A model generated the notes under the pieces. The model worked only from the letters and a program-made list of their open reading frames with translations, was not told where the DNA came from and ran no database searches. DNA of 52,654 nt from positions 1 through 52,654 of IMG/VR virus record IMGVR_UViG_3300010397_000015; one strand, given 5' to 3'. This stretch comes from a virus. Both the position numbers and the translations under genes were made by a program. Positions 22,432 to 29,703 of this stretch are shown in pieces; the stretch's first letter is position 1; each line of letters opens with the position of its first letter.

Positions 22432-22601
22432 GACATCTGTTTCGTTTCTTCTGGATGCTCTCCAAAGACCTTCTGTCGCCGAGGCTGTTCTTTCGGGCGA
22501 TCCTTCTTGGCCGACGCCATCCGCGCTTCTGGTGGACTTGGGCCGATTACTGGAGGGCGACCGCTGTCCGCGCCGCTCTCTCCGCCGGGGGTGCGTCGTG
22601 A
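22428..22601 (+). CDS. Small aromatic, basic protein, 57 aa
   Basis: GTG 22428 and stop 22601 both overlap neighbours as GTGA, which is strong evidence for a real gene. The chain is rich in Phe, Trp and Arg (H-L-F-R-F-F-W-M-L, F-W-W-T-W-A-D-Y-W) with partial membrane character. The identical 11-base junction GTGCGTCGTGA flanks it at both ends. Function unknown. Confidence 0.6.
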   Translation: MRHLFRFFWMLSKDLLSPRLFFRAILLGRRHPRFWWTWADYWRATAVRAALSAGGAS

Positions 22602-23113
22602 AGCCTGACCCCATCTTCCCCGGCGAGCGCTTCGACGAGAACGCTCTGGACATGGACGCTTGGCGAGCCGACCAGGAGCGGATCCGGGTGCTCGAGGAGT
22701 CGGCCCATTCCCGGCTCGATCGCGCGGTGCTGCGGCTGTCCGCGCCGGCTGTGCCCTACCGAAGTGTCCTGGACGTGGAGGGATCGCCGGCTCCGTTCTG
22801 CCCTGTCCCGCTCCTCGACTTCACCCAACACGGGCGGAAGTGCGCCATCTGGAACGAGGGCGAGTGTGACTGTCCGGGCGAGTACGTGGAGGATGACGAC
22901 GGCTGCCCGGTAGGCGAAGGGGTGATTCCAATGGCACACCCTAAACCCTGCCCGCACGCGACAACCTCACTCGGCCCCGTCTACGAATACTGCGAGGACT
23001 GCGGAGCGGTGCGCGTTCTGCCCGACCTGAAGCCGACCGATGCTCGCTGGCATTGGTGCGAGGCGTGTAGCCTCAATCGTCCCGCTGCTGTGCGCGCGGA
23101 GGCATCACGATGA
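22598..23113 (+). CDS. Cys-rich early protein, 171 aa
   Basis: GTG 22598 (GTGA with the previous stop). The first ~65 residues are acidic and helical; the rest contains many Cys (C-A-I-W-N-E-G-E-C-D-C, C-P-H-A, Y-C-E-D-C-G, W-C-E-A-C) in two or more zinc sites. Likely zinc-ribbon type. No enzyme signature. Confidence 0.65.
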   Translation: MKPDPIFPGERFDENALDMDAWRADQERIRVLEESAHSRLDRAVLRLSAPAVPYRSVLDVEGSPAPFCPVPLLDFTQHGRKCAIWNEGECDCPGEYVEDDDGCPVGEGVIPMAHPKPCPHATTSLGPVYEYCEDCGAVRVLPDLKPTDARWHWCEACSLNRPAAVRAEASR

Positions 23114-23352
23114 GACCCGATGATCGTCCCACCGATCCGCGCCTGTTCCCGACGGAGCCCAACTTCACCGCGGACCTGGACGCGAAGGCGCTGGACGAGA
23201 TCCTCCGCGAGCTGAACCGATTCAAGACGACAGCCGCGCAATCGCTCGACCTGATCGCCAAGGGCAAGCCCGCGATGTTGCCCGAGGACAACGCGAACCG
23301 GCTCATCAAGGCCGTGATCGTCGCCGTGCGTACCACGGGCCGCAAGGTCTGA
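23110..23352 (+). CDS. Small acidic helical protein, 80 aa
   Basis: ATG 23110 overlaps the previous TGA. Asp/Pro-rich N-terminus, then two helices (K-A-L-D-E-I-L-R-E-L-N-R-F-K and N-R-L-I-K-A-V-I-V-A-V-R). No known family. Confidence 0.6.
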   Translation: MRPDDRPTDPRLFPTEPNFTADLDAKALDEILRELNRFKTTAAQSLDLIAKGKPAMLPEDNANRLIKAVIVAVRTTGRKV

Positions 23353-23390
23353 CCTTTCTTCATCCCACCACCAACCAGAAAGCAATCACG

Positions 23391-23693
23391 ATGCCCAAGA
23401 AGAAGACCGCCCCCCACTCCAAGTTCGTCCTCGTCCGCACGTTCTCGGCTGGCGTCCATGTCGGCACGCTCGCAAAGCGCGACGGCAAAGAAGTCACGTT
23501 AACCGACGCTCGCCGAATCTGGCGCTGGTGTGGAGCAAACACGCTGCACGAGATATCGCAGAAAGGCGCTTCGGAAGACTGGACGCGGATTTCCGAGCCC
23601 GTCCCGACTATCGAGCTGACCGAGGCTATCGAGCTGATCCCCTGCTCCGCCGAGGCGCGCAAGAACCTGGAGCGTTCGCGATGGGGAGCGTAG
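23391..23693 (+). CDS. DUF6948-like protein, 100 aa
   Basis: ATG 23391. The arrangement V-R-T-(F)-S-A-G-V-H-V-G-T-L, then R-R-I-W-R-W-C-G-A-N-T-L-H-E, then I-E-L-T-E-A-I-E-L-I-P-C matches the DUF6948 family of small phage proteins as I remember it. Function is not established. The last codons overlap the start of a Gly/Tyr mini-frame. Confidence 0.65.
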   Translation: MPKKKTAPHSKFVLVRTFSAGVHVGTLAKRDGKEVTLTDARRIWRWCGANTLHEISQKGASEDWTRISEPVPTIELTEAIELIPCSAEARKNLERSRWGA

Positions 23694-23737
23694 GCGCTCT
23701 CGGCTATGGCGATGGCTCTGGCTATGGCTATGGCTGA
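23681..23737 (+). CDS. Gly/Tyr mini-frame, 18 aa
   Basis: ATG 23681 with GGAG about 8 bases upstream; product reads G-Y-G-D-G-S-G-Y-G-Y-G. Longer Gly/Tyr/Asp repeat proteins follow DUF6948 genes in related phages, so this may be a shrunken copy. It overlaps both the previous stop and the next gene. Low confidence. Confidence 0.3.
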   Translation: MGSVGALGYGDGSGYGYG

Positions 23738-23954
23738 CCCAAGTATGTACCGCTCAATCGACAAGCCGACCGCCTCTCCCTCCAGGAACACCGCTTTCCC
23801 CACAGAGAGCGCGCGAGACGAGGGGCGGTCGGCCCTTTCCCCGAACCTGGCCGGGTGGGCCTTGTGGCTCTACGTGGGCCTGATCCTGGCCACGCTCGCC
23901 GCGCTGATCGTCCCGCCCGTCGTGCATTGGCTCGCGCCGTTGGTGAAGCCGTGA
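23706..23954 (+). CDS. Small single-TM membrane protein, 82 aa
   Basis: Several in-frame ATGs at 23706-23745; 23745 may be the true start as the first ten codons arise from GGCTAT-type repeats. A membrane helix near residues 50-76 (W-A-L-W-L-Y-V-G-L-I-L-A-T-L) ends in a short basic tail. Could be an early membrane effector or holin-like. Overlaps the next start as GTGA. Confidence 0.55.
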   Translation: MAMALAMAMADPSMYRSIDKPTASPSRNTAFPTESARDEGRSALSPNLAGWALWLYVGLILATLAALIVPPVVHWLAPLVKP

Positions 23955-24550
23955 AGGCCCTTGGCGATGTTGTGTGGGTCCCGACGGCGCAGAGCGTTCC
24001 CGTCGTGGAGACGTGCCCGGACTGCCTTGGATCGGCACGCTGGCATTGTTCGCTGCCCAACGGAGAGGAGTTCGACGTTGAGTGCCCGCGCTGCTATCAC
24101 GGCGGATTCAGTCCATCCGACGGCAGGATTCAGGAGCGATACGAAGTCGTCGGGAGGGCCACGAAGGGGACCATCACGCGCATCGAAGTGCGGGAGGGTG
24201 TCGTCGAGTATGGCACGACGAGCGGATACATCTACTCCGATGAAGACCTGTGTGAAGACGAAGCGACGGCGATTGCCCGCTCTGTAGTGAAGACGCGCGC
24301 ATGGCATGACGCCGAGTTCAAGCGGATGGATGAGTACCGCCGCAGGAAGGGTCGACCGCGCAAGAATCGAGAGACCGGAGCGCGCGAGGCGAACGACATG
24401 GACTTCGGCGGAGGCTCGGCCAACTACGCGCGTGGAGAGATCCGCAGGAGCTTCAAGGAAGCCATCCGGTGGCGCGACTACGCGGAGCGCAAGGGCACGG
24501 CGATCGACCTGGCCGCGATGCTCGCCAATGCGATGGAGGGCAAGCCGTGA
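23951..24550 (+). CDS. Early protein with DnaJ-type zinc finger, 199 aa
   Basis: GTG 23951 (GTGA overlap). C-P-D-C-L-G-S-A-R-W-H-C and C-P-R-C-Y-H-G-G-F form a CxxCxG-type zinc finger near residues 18-45, then a beta-rich middle and a basic helical C-terminus with R-R-R-K-G-R-P-R-K. Probably binds DNA or protein. No family name given. Confidence 0.65.
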   Translation: MKALGDVVWVPTAQSVPVVETCPDCLGSARWHCSLPNGEEFDVECPRCYHGGFSPSDGRIQERYEVVGRATKGTITRIEVREGVVEYGTTSGYIYSDEDLCEDEATAIARSVVKTRAWHDAEFKRMDEYRRRKGRPRKNRETGAREANDMDFGGGSANYARGEIRRSFKEAIRWRDYAERKGTAIDLAAMLANAMEGKP

Positions 24551-24744
24551 GCGACCCCGACGACATCCGCCGCGGGACGCTCAAGGTCGCCTGGAGCGAT
24601 TCCGGCGCGGACCTAGGCGAGACCGTCTCCGCATCCTGCGCCCGCTGCTCGGGTGGCGTCGGGATGCTCTGCGACAAGTGCGTGCTCGAGGTCGCTGCTG
24701 CTGCGATCCGAACGCTCGAGGAGGCCCCAAGTGACCCGGCGTGA
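24547..24744 (+). CDS. Small Cys-rich protein, 65 aa
   Basis: GTG 24547 (GTGA). Central C-A-R-C-S-G-G-V-G-M-L-C-D-K-C zinc site flanked by an acidic N-terminus and a helical, Ala/Glu-rich C-terminus. Likely zinc-binding adaptor. Next gene's start lies inside the end. Confidence 0.6.
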   Translation: MSDPDDIRRGTLKVAWSDSGADLGETVSASCARCSGGVGMLCDKCVLEVAAAAIRTLEEAPSDPA

Positions 24745-24814
24745 CGCTATCGAGCTCGCCGTGGCCGTCGCCCTGATCGTCGCCGTCTACTTCCTCCTGA
24801 CTGGAGCCCCATGA
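24731..24814 (+). CDS. Single-pass membrane micropeptide, 27 aa
   Basis: GTG 24731 with GAGGAGG six bases before it; stop overlaps the exonuclease ATG as ATGA. The product is one membrane helix (E-L-A-V-A-V-A-L-I-V-A-V-Y-F-L-L) after a T-R-R-D start. The RBS and double overlap make it a real gene despite the size. Confidence 0.6.
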   Translation: MTRRDAIELAVAVALIVAVYFLLTGAP

Positions 24815-25683
24815 GCACCTTCGAGCCCGGCATCTACCACGACATGACCTTCGAGACCTACCTCGGCCTGGAGGCGTGGGGTTCGTCGTCGCTCCGAGCG
24901 ATGCGGAAAGGTCCACCGGCCCGCGTGATATGGGAAAAGGGCGCTCCGAACGTGGACACCTCCGCGCGGCTGCTCGGATCCGCGGTTCACTGTGCGCTGC
25001 TGACTCCGCACCTGTTCGCAGACACCTACGTCGGCAAGCCCGAGGGGATGCGGTTCTCGACGAAGGAAGGCAAGGCGTGGCGAGACGCACACTCAACTCG
25101 GAAGATCCTGTCGTTCGAGGACTTCGCGCGGGTCGGGAGCATCGTCGAGGCCCTGCACGCCAAGGAGTCGGTCGCGAAGTCGCTGGACGGCGCCGCGTGC
25201 GAGCACTCGATCATCTGGCGCTGCCCTGGATCGGGCGAGCTGTGCAAGGGTCGCCCCGACTGGATATCGGAGAGCGACCACGCCATCTACGATCTCAAGG
25301 TGACGCGACACGGAGGAACGCGGTTCATGGCGATTCGAGCCTACTCCGAGGGATGGATGCACCAGCTCGCGCACTACCGCACCGGCGCGATGCTGAGCGG
25401 AGCCGACGTGAAGCGCGGGCGCCTGGTCGTCGTCGAACCGGATCCGCCGCACTTCGTCTGGACGCTCGAGGTCAAGCGGGACGCGCTGGATCTCCTGGAA
25501 CTCGAGAACGGCGAGACGCTCAAGCTGATGCGGGACTGCCGGGTCGCCCACGCCTGGCCTGGAACGCCTGAGAACGAATGGACGAAGATCGAGCCGCCCG
25601 CGGGAACGCTGGACGGACTGGAGAGCGTGCAATTCATGGAGACCGCGGCAGAGCAACAAGGCGACGAACAGGGGGCATTCTGA
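24811..25683 (+). CDS. RecE-like PD-(D/E)XK exonuclease, 290 aa
   Basis: ATG 24811. Carries G-S-A-V-H (residues 56-60), the conserved start of the core helix, R-P-D (148-150) and D-L-K (161-163) as the PD...DxK catalytic triad, typical of the DUF3799/RecE 5'-3' exonucleases used for phage recombination and DNA degradation. The C-terminal half includes a Tyr/His-rich segment (H-Q-L-A-H-Y) also seen in the family. The neighbouring 162-aa protein often accompanies such nucleases. Confidence 0.85.
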   Translation: MSTFEPGIYHDMTFETYLGLEAWGSSSLRAMRKGPPARVIWEKGAPNVDTSARLLGSAVHCALLTPHLFADTYVGKPEGMRFSTKEGKAWRDAHSTRKILSFEDFARVGSIVEALHAKESVAKSLDGAACEHSIIWRCPGSGELCKGRPDWISESDHAIYDLKVTRHGGTRFMAIRAYSEGWMHQLAHYRTGAMLSGADVKRGRLVVVEPDPPHFVWTLEVKRDALDLLELENGETLKLMRDCRVAHAWPGTPENEWTKIEPPAGTLDGLESVQFMETAAEQQGDEQGAF

Positions 25684-26171
25684 TGGGACGCCAAGAAGAT
25701 GACGGCGAAGTGTTCGAGGGATCGTTCGACATGCTGCGGGACTCGACTTGGTTGTGCTCCGCAGACATTCCGTGGGACAGCGATACCGTCGTACAGGTCC
25801 AGGAGATCCGTAAGCACCGCAACCTCAAGCTGCGCGACGAGAGCAAGAGCGTCGCCGGCACGCTCCACTTCGTCGGGAAGAAGAAGTGCCTGCTGTTGAA
25901 CGCTGGACACCGCGCCGTGCTGAAACGACTGTTCGGTGATGCCAAGGGCGCGCAGGGTCAATGGGTGGCGCTGTATGTCGATCCGGAGGTCTCAGCGTTC
26001 GGCCAGACGGTATCGGCGGTACGGATCAGAGCGAAGCGCCCCCAGCCGCCCAAAGCCACAGGGTCGCCGGCCGCGAGGCCCGCATCTTTGCCCGCGGAGT
26101 CGATCGACCGCCCGCTGACCGAAGAGGAGATGGCCGCGGCCGACGCCAAGCGCGAGAAGCTGGGTGGCTGA
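25683..26171 (+). CDS. RecE-neighbour protein, conserved in phage recombination modules, 162 aa
   Basis: ATG 25683 overlaps the exonuclease TGA (TGATG). The N-terminal ~115 residues have an alternating beta pattern with L-R-D-S-T-W-L, F-V-G-K-K-K-C-L-L-L-N and G-Q-W-V-A-L-Y-V-D segments, as seen in short proteins next to RecE/RecT or ERF genes. A Pro/Ala-rich linker and an acidic helical tail follow. Role unknown; possibly binds single-stranded DNA or regulates the nuclease. Confidence 0.65.
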   Translation: MGRQEDDGEVFEGSFDMLRDSTWLCSADIPWDSDTVVQVQEIRKHRNLKLRDESKSVAGTLHFVGKKKCLLLNAGHRAVLKRLFGDAKGAQGQWVALYVDPEVSAFGQTVSAVRIRAKRPQPPKATGSPAARPASLPAESIDRPLTEEEMAAADAKREKLGG

Positions 26172-26446
26172 TGGTCGCGCGCCGGATCTCCCCGAACCGA
26201 CCGAGGCTGCTCGCGGCTGTGATGGCTGCTCGCGACCACGAGCTCGAGCGAGGCGACTCCCTGCGCCCCGACTTGCTCGAGTTCGCCACGTTCTGCCTGA
26301 TGGTCGAGCTGACCGGAGGCAGACTTCACCACCAGCCCGTGCTGGATCCGTTCTTAATCATGCTGGGCGGCATGAGCAAGAAGTACCAGACGCCCGTGAT
26401 CTGTCGTGCCTTGGCCGCTCTGGCCGAAGATGGAGTCCACCCGTGA
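26171..26446 (+). CDS. Small helical protein, 91 aa
   Basis: ATG 26171 overlaps the previous TGA (TGATG). Helical with Cys and Met (F-A-T-F-C-L-M-V-E-L) and a Gly-Gly turn; the tail (V-I-C-R-A-L-A-A-L-A) is hydrophobic. No family recognised. GTGA overlap downstream. Confidence 0.6.
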   Translation: MVARRISPNRPRLLAAVMAARDHELERGDSLRPDLLEFATFCLMVELTGGRLHHQPVLDPFLIMLGGMSKKYQTPVICRALAALAEDGVHP

Positions 26447-26769
26447 AGTGTTTCGACCCGACCTGCAAAGTTCCGCACACCGCCGAGTTCGTGAAGCTCG
26501 AGTCCGACATGGAATCGTGCGGTGCGCACCTACCCGATGGCTGCGAGAGCATCATCGAAGGCGACGCCGCTCAGGCCCAGGGCTGGGCGCACGTCGATGC
26601 CACCTGGAAGTGCTGCTACTGCGACATCTACTACAGCGACGATGAGGCGCACCTGGTCTGCGAGAACTGCTCGGAGTCGGTGTGCTACGACTGCATCGAC
26701 TACAACAACGTCTGCACGGGATGTCGCGAGAGAGCGGAGGAGCGTGCGGAAGTGAGGAGCTTGCGATGA
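26443..26769 (+). CDS. Cys-rich zinc-finger protein, 108 aa
   Basis: GTG 26443 (GTGA). Starts K-C-F-D-P-T-C-K-V-P-H; C-terminal half has C-C-Y-C, C-E-N-C, C-Y-D-C and C-T-G-C, a tandem finger cluster like RING or treble-clef modules. Acidic elsewhere. Could act through protein binding. Confidence 0.65.
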   Translation: MKCFDPTCKVPHTAEFVKLESDMESCGAHLPDGCESIIEGDAAQAQGWAHVDATWKCCYCDIYYSDDEAHLVCENCSESVCYDCIDYNNVCTGCRERAEERAEVRSLR

Positions 26770-27065
26770 CCCTCGACCCCACGACCCGCGCGCTGATCGA
26801 CGCGGCGCTGAATCTGAAAATCTACGCGCGACTCAATGGCAAGTACGAGGTCGAAGACCGTGATGATCTCAGGGAATTTTTCGGCGCACGCATGAACTAC
26901 GTCGCCGCCCACAACACGCCCGACGCCCTGGAAGCCTCCGCCGCCCGATGCGCGGCGCTGGAGAAGGCTCTGCGACGGATTGCGTTCGAGCCGCAAGGGC
27001 CGGCCGATGCGACGCACGCCGAGGTTCTTTCGCGCGTTGAGGCGATTGCCAAGGAGGCACTATGA
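26766..27065 (+). CDS. Small helical protein, 99 aa
   Basis: ATG 26766 (ATGA). Two regular helices near residues 5-25 and 55-98 with Ala/Glu/Arg; the middle contains Y-E-V-E-D-R-D-D-L-R-E-F-F-G. No known family. Confidence 0.6.
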   Translation: MTLDPTTRALIDAALNLKIYARLNGKYEVEDRDDLREFFGARMNYVAAHNTPDALEASAARCAALEKALRRIAFEPQGPADATHAEVLSRVEAIAKEAL

Positions 27066-27334
27066 GAACTGTTCGGACGATATTCAACGAAGTCGCTGTC
27101 TGGCGCACGGAGCGGTTCGCCTGTCCCGGTTGTGGCAAGCGCCGCTCGCGGCGGGTGAAGTTCTATCAGACACTCAATCCATACAACATTTGGAGGGCGT
27201 CCGAGGGCGGCGATGGGCGGCCCAAGTCGCGCGAGAGAATCAGGGCTGAGATAAAGGCCCAGGCGGCTGCGTGGAAACCCATTTGCGCCGGATGCGACGC
27301 CGACGCGAAGGCGCGGAAGGGCGGTGCGGTGTGA
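27062..27334 (+). CDS. Basic zinc-ribbon protein, 90 aa
   Basis: ATG 27062 (ATGA). F-A-C-P-G-C-G-K-R-R-S-R-R (residues 19-31) and I-C-A-G-C (74-78) give a four-Cys ribbon; highly basic linker. Likely nucleic-acid binding. Confidence 0.65.
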   Translation: MRTVRTIFNEVAVWRTERFACPGCGKRRSRRVKFYQTLNPYNIWRASEGGDGRPKSRERIRAEIKAQAAAWKPICAGCDADAKARKGGAV

Positions 27335-27771
27335 TCGACCACCCCGAAGCGGCGCGCGTGGCGGAGAATCTGCGCCACATAGGGATCAGCCTCAAGGCCA
27401 GCTGGGACGAGAACATCGTCCGCCGCCTCGACAGGCTCGAAGCCGCAGCGAATCCGAGACCGGAGCTATTCACGGACGCGCAGATTGCCAGCATCGAAGC
27501 GTTCGTCGGCGCGGGGGTTCACCGGCACCTGTCGGAGTTCCACGTCGAATCCCCCGCCCCCGCGCGGGAGAGCGCCTTCGCTTTCGATCCGAAGTCTCCA
27601 GCATTCGAGGCTGGGTACAAGGCCGGAAACGTGGTCGGTCGCGAGCGCGGGATCAGGGAGGCGCTGAAAATCGCGTGGAAGCACGCACCGACCGCAGGCA
27701 ACCTCACTACGGCGGAACTATCCGGTTTGCTCAAGGCCCTCTCCACCCCCGCCGCGAGGGTCGAGGGATGA
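27331..27771 (+). CDS. Early helical protein, 146 aa
   Basis: GTG 27331 (GTGA). Helical N-terminal third, low-complexity Pro/Ala centre, then a helix with G-Y-K-A-G-N-V-V-G-R-E-R-G-I-R. No catalytic motif found. Function unknown. Confidence 0.6.
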   Translation: MIDHPEAARVAENLRHIGISLKASWDENIVRRLDRLEAAANPRPELFTDAQIASIEAFVGAGVHRHLSEFHVESPAPARESAFAFDPKSPAFEAGYKAGNVVGRERGIREALKIAWKHAPTAGNLTTAELSGLLKALSTPAARVEG

Positions 27772-28022
27772 AGCCGCTACCCGTCGCGATCTGCAATGAT
27801 CGCCGCCCGTGCCGTGGCCTCAAGGAGACGCTCATGGACAACGGCGGGCGTGGTGGCGGTCTCCATTGCAAGACGATTCTGACCATCAAGACCGGAGTGC
27901 AACGTCCGCTCTACATTACGAGATCGCACGCGAACGATTGCGGCGTGGTCTTGAACTTCTGCCCGTTCTGTGGGCGCGCAATCAACAAGCGATGGACACG
28001 ACGCCGAAAGGAATCCAAATGA
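27768..28022 (+). CDS. Small zinc protein, 84 aa
   Basis: ATG 27768 (ATGA). Ends with F-C-P-F-C-G-R-A-I-N-K-R-W, a zinc knuckle common to phage CPFCG proteins; other Cys at about 9, 15 and 34 may add ligands. Basic. No named family. Confidence 0.65.
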   Translation: MKPLPVAICNDRRPCRGLKETLMDNGGRGGGLHCKTILTIKTGVQRPLYITRSHANDCGVVLNFCPFCGRAINKRWTRRRKESK

Positions 28023-28306
28023 ACACCACCCCGCCGCCGCGCCCGCCGGAACACCCGCGCTACATCGGAACGTGTGTAGTCTGCCGCGAGACGCAGGAGG
28101 GACCGGACTACCTCGGTGAGTTCGTGCGATGCTACGCCTGTCTGAACTGGGAGGCCCGCGAGGAGCTGCGCCAGCTAAGGCAGAGGAAGGACGACGCGGA
28201 CGACTTCTACCGAGACTTCCTGCGATGGGCCGACGAGGAGGATCCGTACCCGACGAGGAAGATGCTGGAGACGCGCGCCCGCGCCGCGCTTCGGAGGAAC
28301 GCATGA
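28019..28306 (+). CDS. Small protein with Cys pairs, 95 aa
   Basis: ATG 28019 (ATGA). Pro-rich start, then C-V-V-C (19-22) and C-Y-A-C (38-41), followed by a long charged helix with E-E-L-R-Q-L-R-Q-R-K. Zinc ribbon plus coiled coil. Function unknown. Confidence 0.65.
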   Translation: MNTTPPPRPPEHPRYIGTCVVCRETQEGPDYLGEFVRCYACLNWEAREELRQLRQRKDDADDFYRDFLRWADEEDPYPTRKMLETRARAALRRNA

Positions 28307-28542
28307 AGCCCCGCAAGGACAAGACGATGGAGGAGAAGTCGCTTGAGGAGGTGATGCGCTTGAGCGAAGCCATCGTGTTCCGGTGGTACGCACTCGCGCA
28401 GGAAGAACACGACATGATTTCGGGCGATGGCCTGGACATGCTCCACAACGCGATCCAGTCCGTGCTGATCGAGGAAGGCGCTGTGCCGATCCGCTCCGCC
28501 CTCGCCGCAGAGCGAGCGACCCGCAAGAAGGGGAGGAAGTAG
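28303..28542 (+). CDS. Small helical protein, 79 aa
   Basis: ATG 28303 (ATGA). Charged helices with E-E-V-M-R-L-S-E-A-I-V-F and a basic C-terminal tail (R-K-K-G-R-K). No family. Confidence 0.6.
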   Translation: MKPRKDKTMEEKSLEEVMRLSEAIVFRWYALAQEEHDMISGDGLDMLHNAIQSVLIEEGAVPIRSALAAERATRKKGRK

Positions 28543-28845
28543 ATGGACACGGCAGCGGATGGGTGCGCCTGCGTGGTGCTGGTGATTCTGTGCTCTGCGG
28601 GCGCGCTGATGGGCGGCTGGTGTCTCAGGGACAACAGCTTCAAGGTCGAAGCCGTCAAGCACGGAGCCGCTACATGGGTGGTGGCGGACGACGGGACGAC
28701 GACGTTTCGATGGATCGAGCACCAGCCGTGCGCGTTCGAGCTGATGCAGATGAAGTCGATCGAGGACGCGACGAAAGGCATGGCCGAGCAGGCCGTGCGA
28801 GAGTGCTTGAAGTCCGCCGACGCGGCGGGGGAAGAGGAGAAGTAG
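28543..28845 (+). CDS. Membrane-anchored protein, 100 aa
   Basis: ATG 28543 immediately after the previous TAG. N-terminal membrane segment over residues ~8-27 with several Cys (C-A-C-V-V-L-V-I-L-C-S-A-G). Remainder is soluble and mixed beta/helix, likely periplasmic or cytosolic. No lipobox. Confidence 0.6.
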   Translation: MDTAADGCACVVLVILCSAGALMGGWCLRDNSFKVEAVKHGAATWVVADDGTTTFRWIEHQPCAFELMQMKSIEDATKGMAEQAVRECLKSADAAGEEEK

Positions 28846-29157
28846 ATGGGCGAATTCGAGAGGCTCACCAACGACATGATCGAGGCCGCATACCAAACCG
28901 GACGCCGCGATGGTTGGAGCGCCGCGATGCTCGGCGAGGGCAAGGCCAGCCGTGATAAAATCGAAGCGGCTCGCCGCAAGCTCTCGTTGTCAAGTTTTGT
29001 TACAGAAAAACGCGATGGAACTGGGCGTGATCTTTTGGCGAAGGCCGCTGGCGGCTGCGAACACTCAACAGAGCTTGTGTTATGTTCAGAAGGGTGCTGG
29101 GAGAAGTTGCGGAGCGAGATTAGTTCTTTCCAAACCAGAAGCGAGGGATCGGCATGA
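28846..29157 (+). CDS. Early protein of unknown function, 103 aa
   Basis: ATG 28846, abutting the previous stop. Helical first half (F-E-R-L-T-N-D-M-I-E-A-A-Y); second half with C-E-H and C-S-E-G-C, a possible metal site. The second half lies in a compositionally different, AT-richer patch. Confidence 0.55.
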   Translation: MGEFERLTNDMIEAAYQTGRRDGWSAAMLGEGKASRDKIEAARRKLSLSSFVTEKRDGTGRDLLAKAAGGCEHSTELVLCSEGCWEKLRSEISSFQTRSEGSA

Positions 29158-29408
29158 TGCACGAGACAAGATTCTACTGGTTCGTCGAGCTGCTTGTGCA
29201 GCCGCCGAAGTACCTGCGTTACGAGACCTACGAAAGCCGGGGGATTCTCGACCCAGGCTTTGAGTTCACGTCCGATCCGCATCTGGCGATGAAGTGCAAC
29301 AAGGGACAGGCGGAGACGATCGCTAACAAATATATTCTGGCTGGTCTAAACGTGGAGGCGCGCGAGCACGGATTCGTGTGGACCAAGGATAAGTCCGATG
29401 CCCCCTAG
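29154..29408 (+). CDS. Early protein of unknown function, 84 aa
   Basis: ATG 29154 (a second ATG at 29157), overlapping the previous TGA. Aromatic beta-type N-terminus (T-R-F-Y-W-F-V-E-L-L), then A-M-K-C-N-K-G-Q-A. Lies in the AT-richer patch. No family. Confidence 0.55.
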   Translation: MMHETRFYWFVELLVQPPKYLRYETYESRGILDPGFEFTSDPHLAMKCNKGQAETIANKYILAGLNVEAREHGFVWTKDKSDAP

Positions 29409-29694
29409 CCCTCCCGACCGCCCGGAGCCGTGCCCGGGCGTGCCTGTGTTTTTCTTTTACTTCGATGATATCTTGCGACGATGGCCTGAACCAATAATCT
29501 CCGTGGCGCGGATTCGTCACGAGTTCATGGGCGACGATCGCGAACGCTGGATATACGGCCACAGAAGAAAGCCAGGAGATACAAGTATGGATGGCCCAGG
29601 CGATCAATTCTTGAACGACTCTATACTGGTAAAAACGTACGCGAACCCTGACGAAGCGCCAAGCATTTATTCACTTCCGCCTCATGGATTTTGA
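29398..29694 (+). CDS. Early protein of unknown function, 98 aa
   Basis: ATG 29398, overlapping the previous gene by 11 nt. Pro-rich start, then aromatic F-F-F-Y-F-D-D-I-L-R-R-W; ends in a Pro/His motif. Poor RBS and codon use shift within the AT-richer patch. Moderate confidence. Confidence 0.5.
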   Translation: MPPSPPDRPEPCPGVPVFFFYFDDILRRWPEPIISVARIRHEFMGDDRERWIYGHRRKPGDTSMDGPGDQFLNDSILVKTYANPDEAPSIYSLPPHGF

Positions 29695-29703
29695 CATAAC
29701 GCA

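Noticed and set aside
27777-29282. 501-codon minus-strand frame across early genes
   Set aside because: It crosses several well-supported plus-strand genes with stop/start overlaps. The amino-acid mix is Ser/Arg/Ala without any motif.
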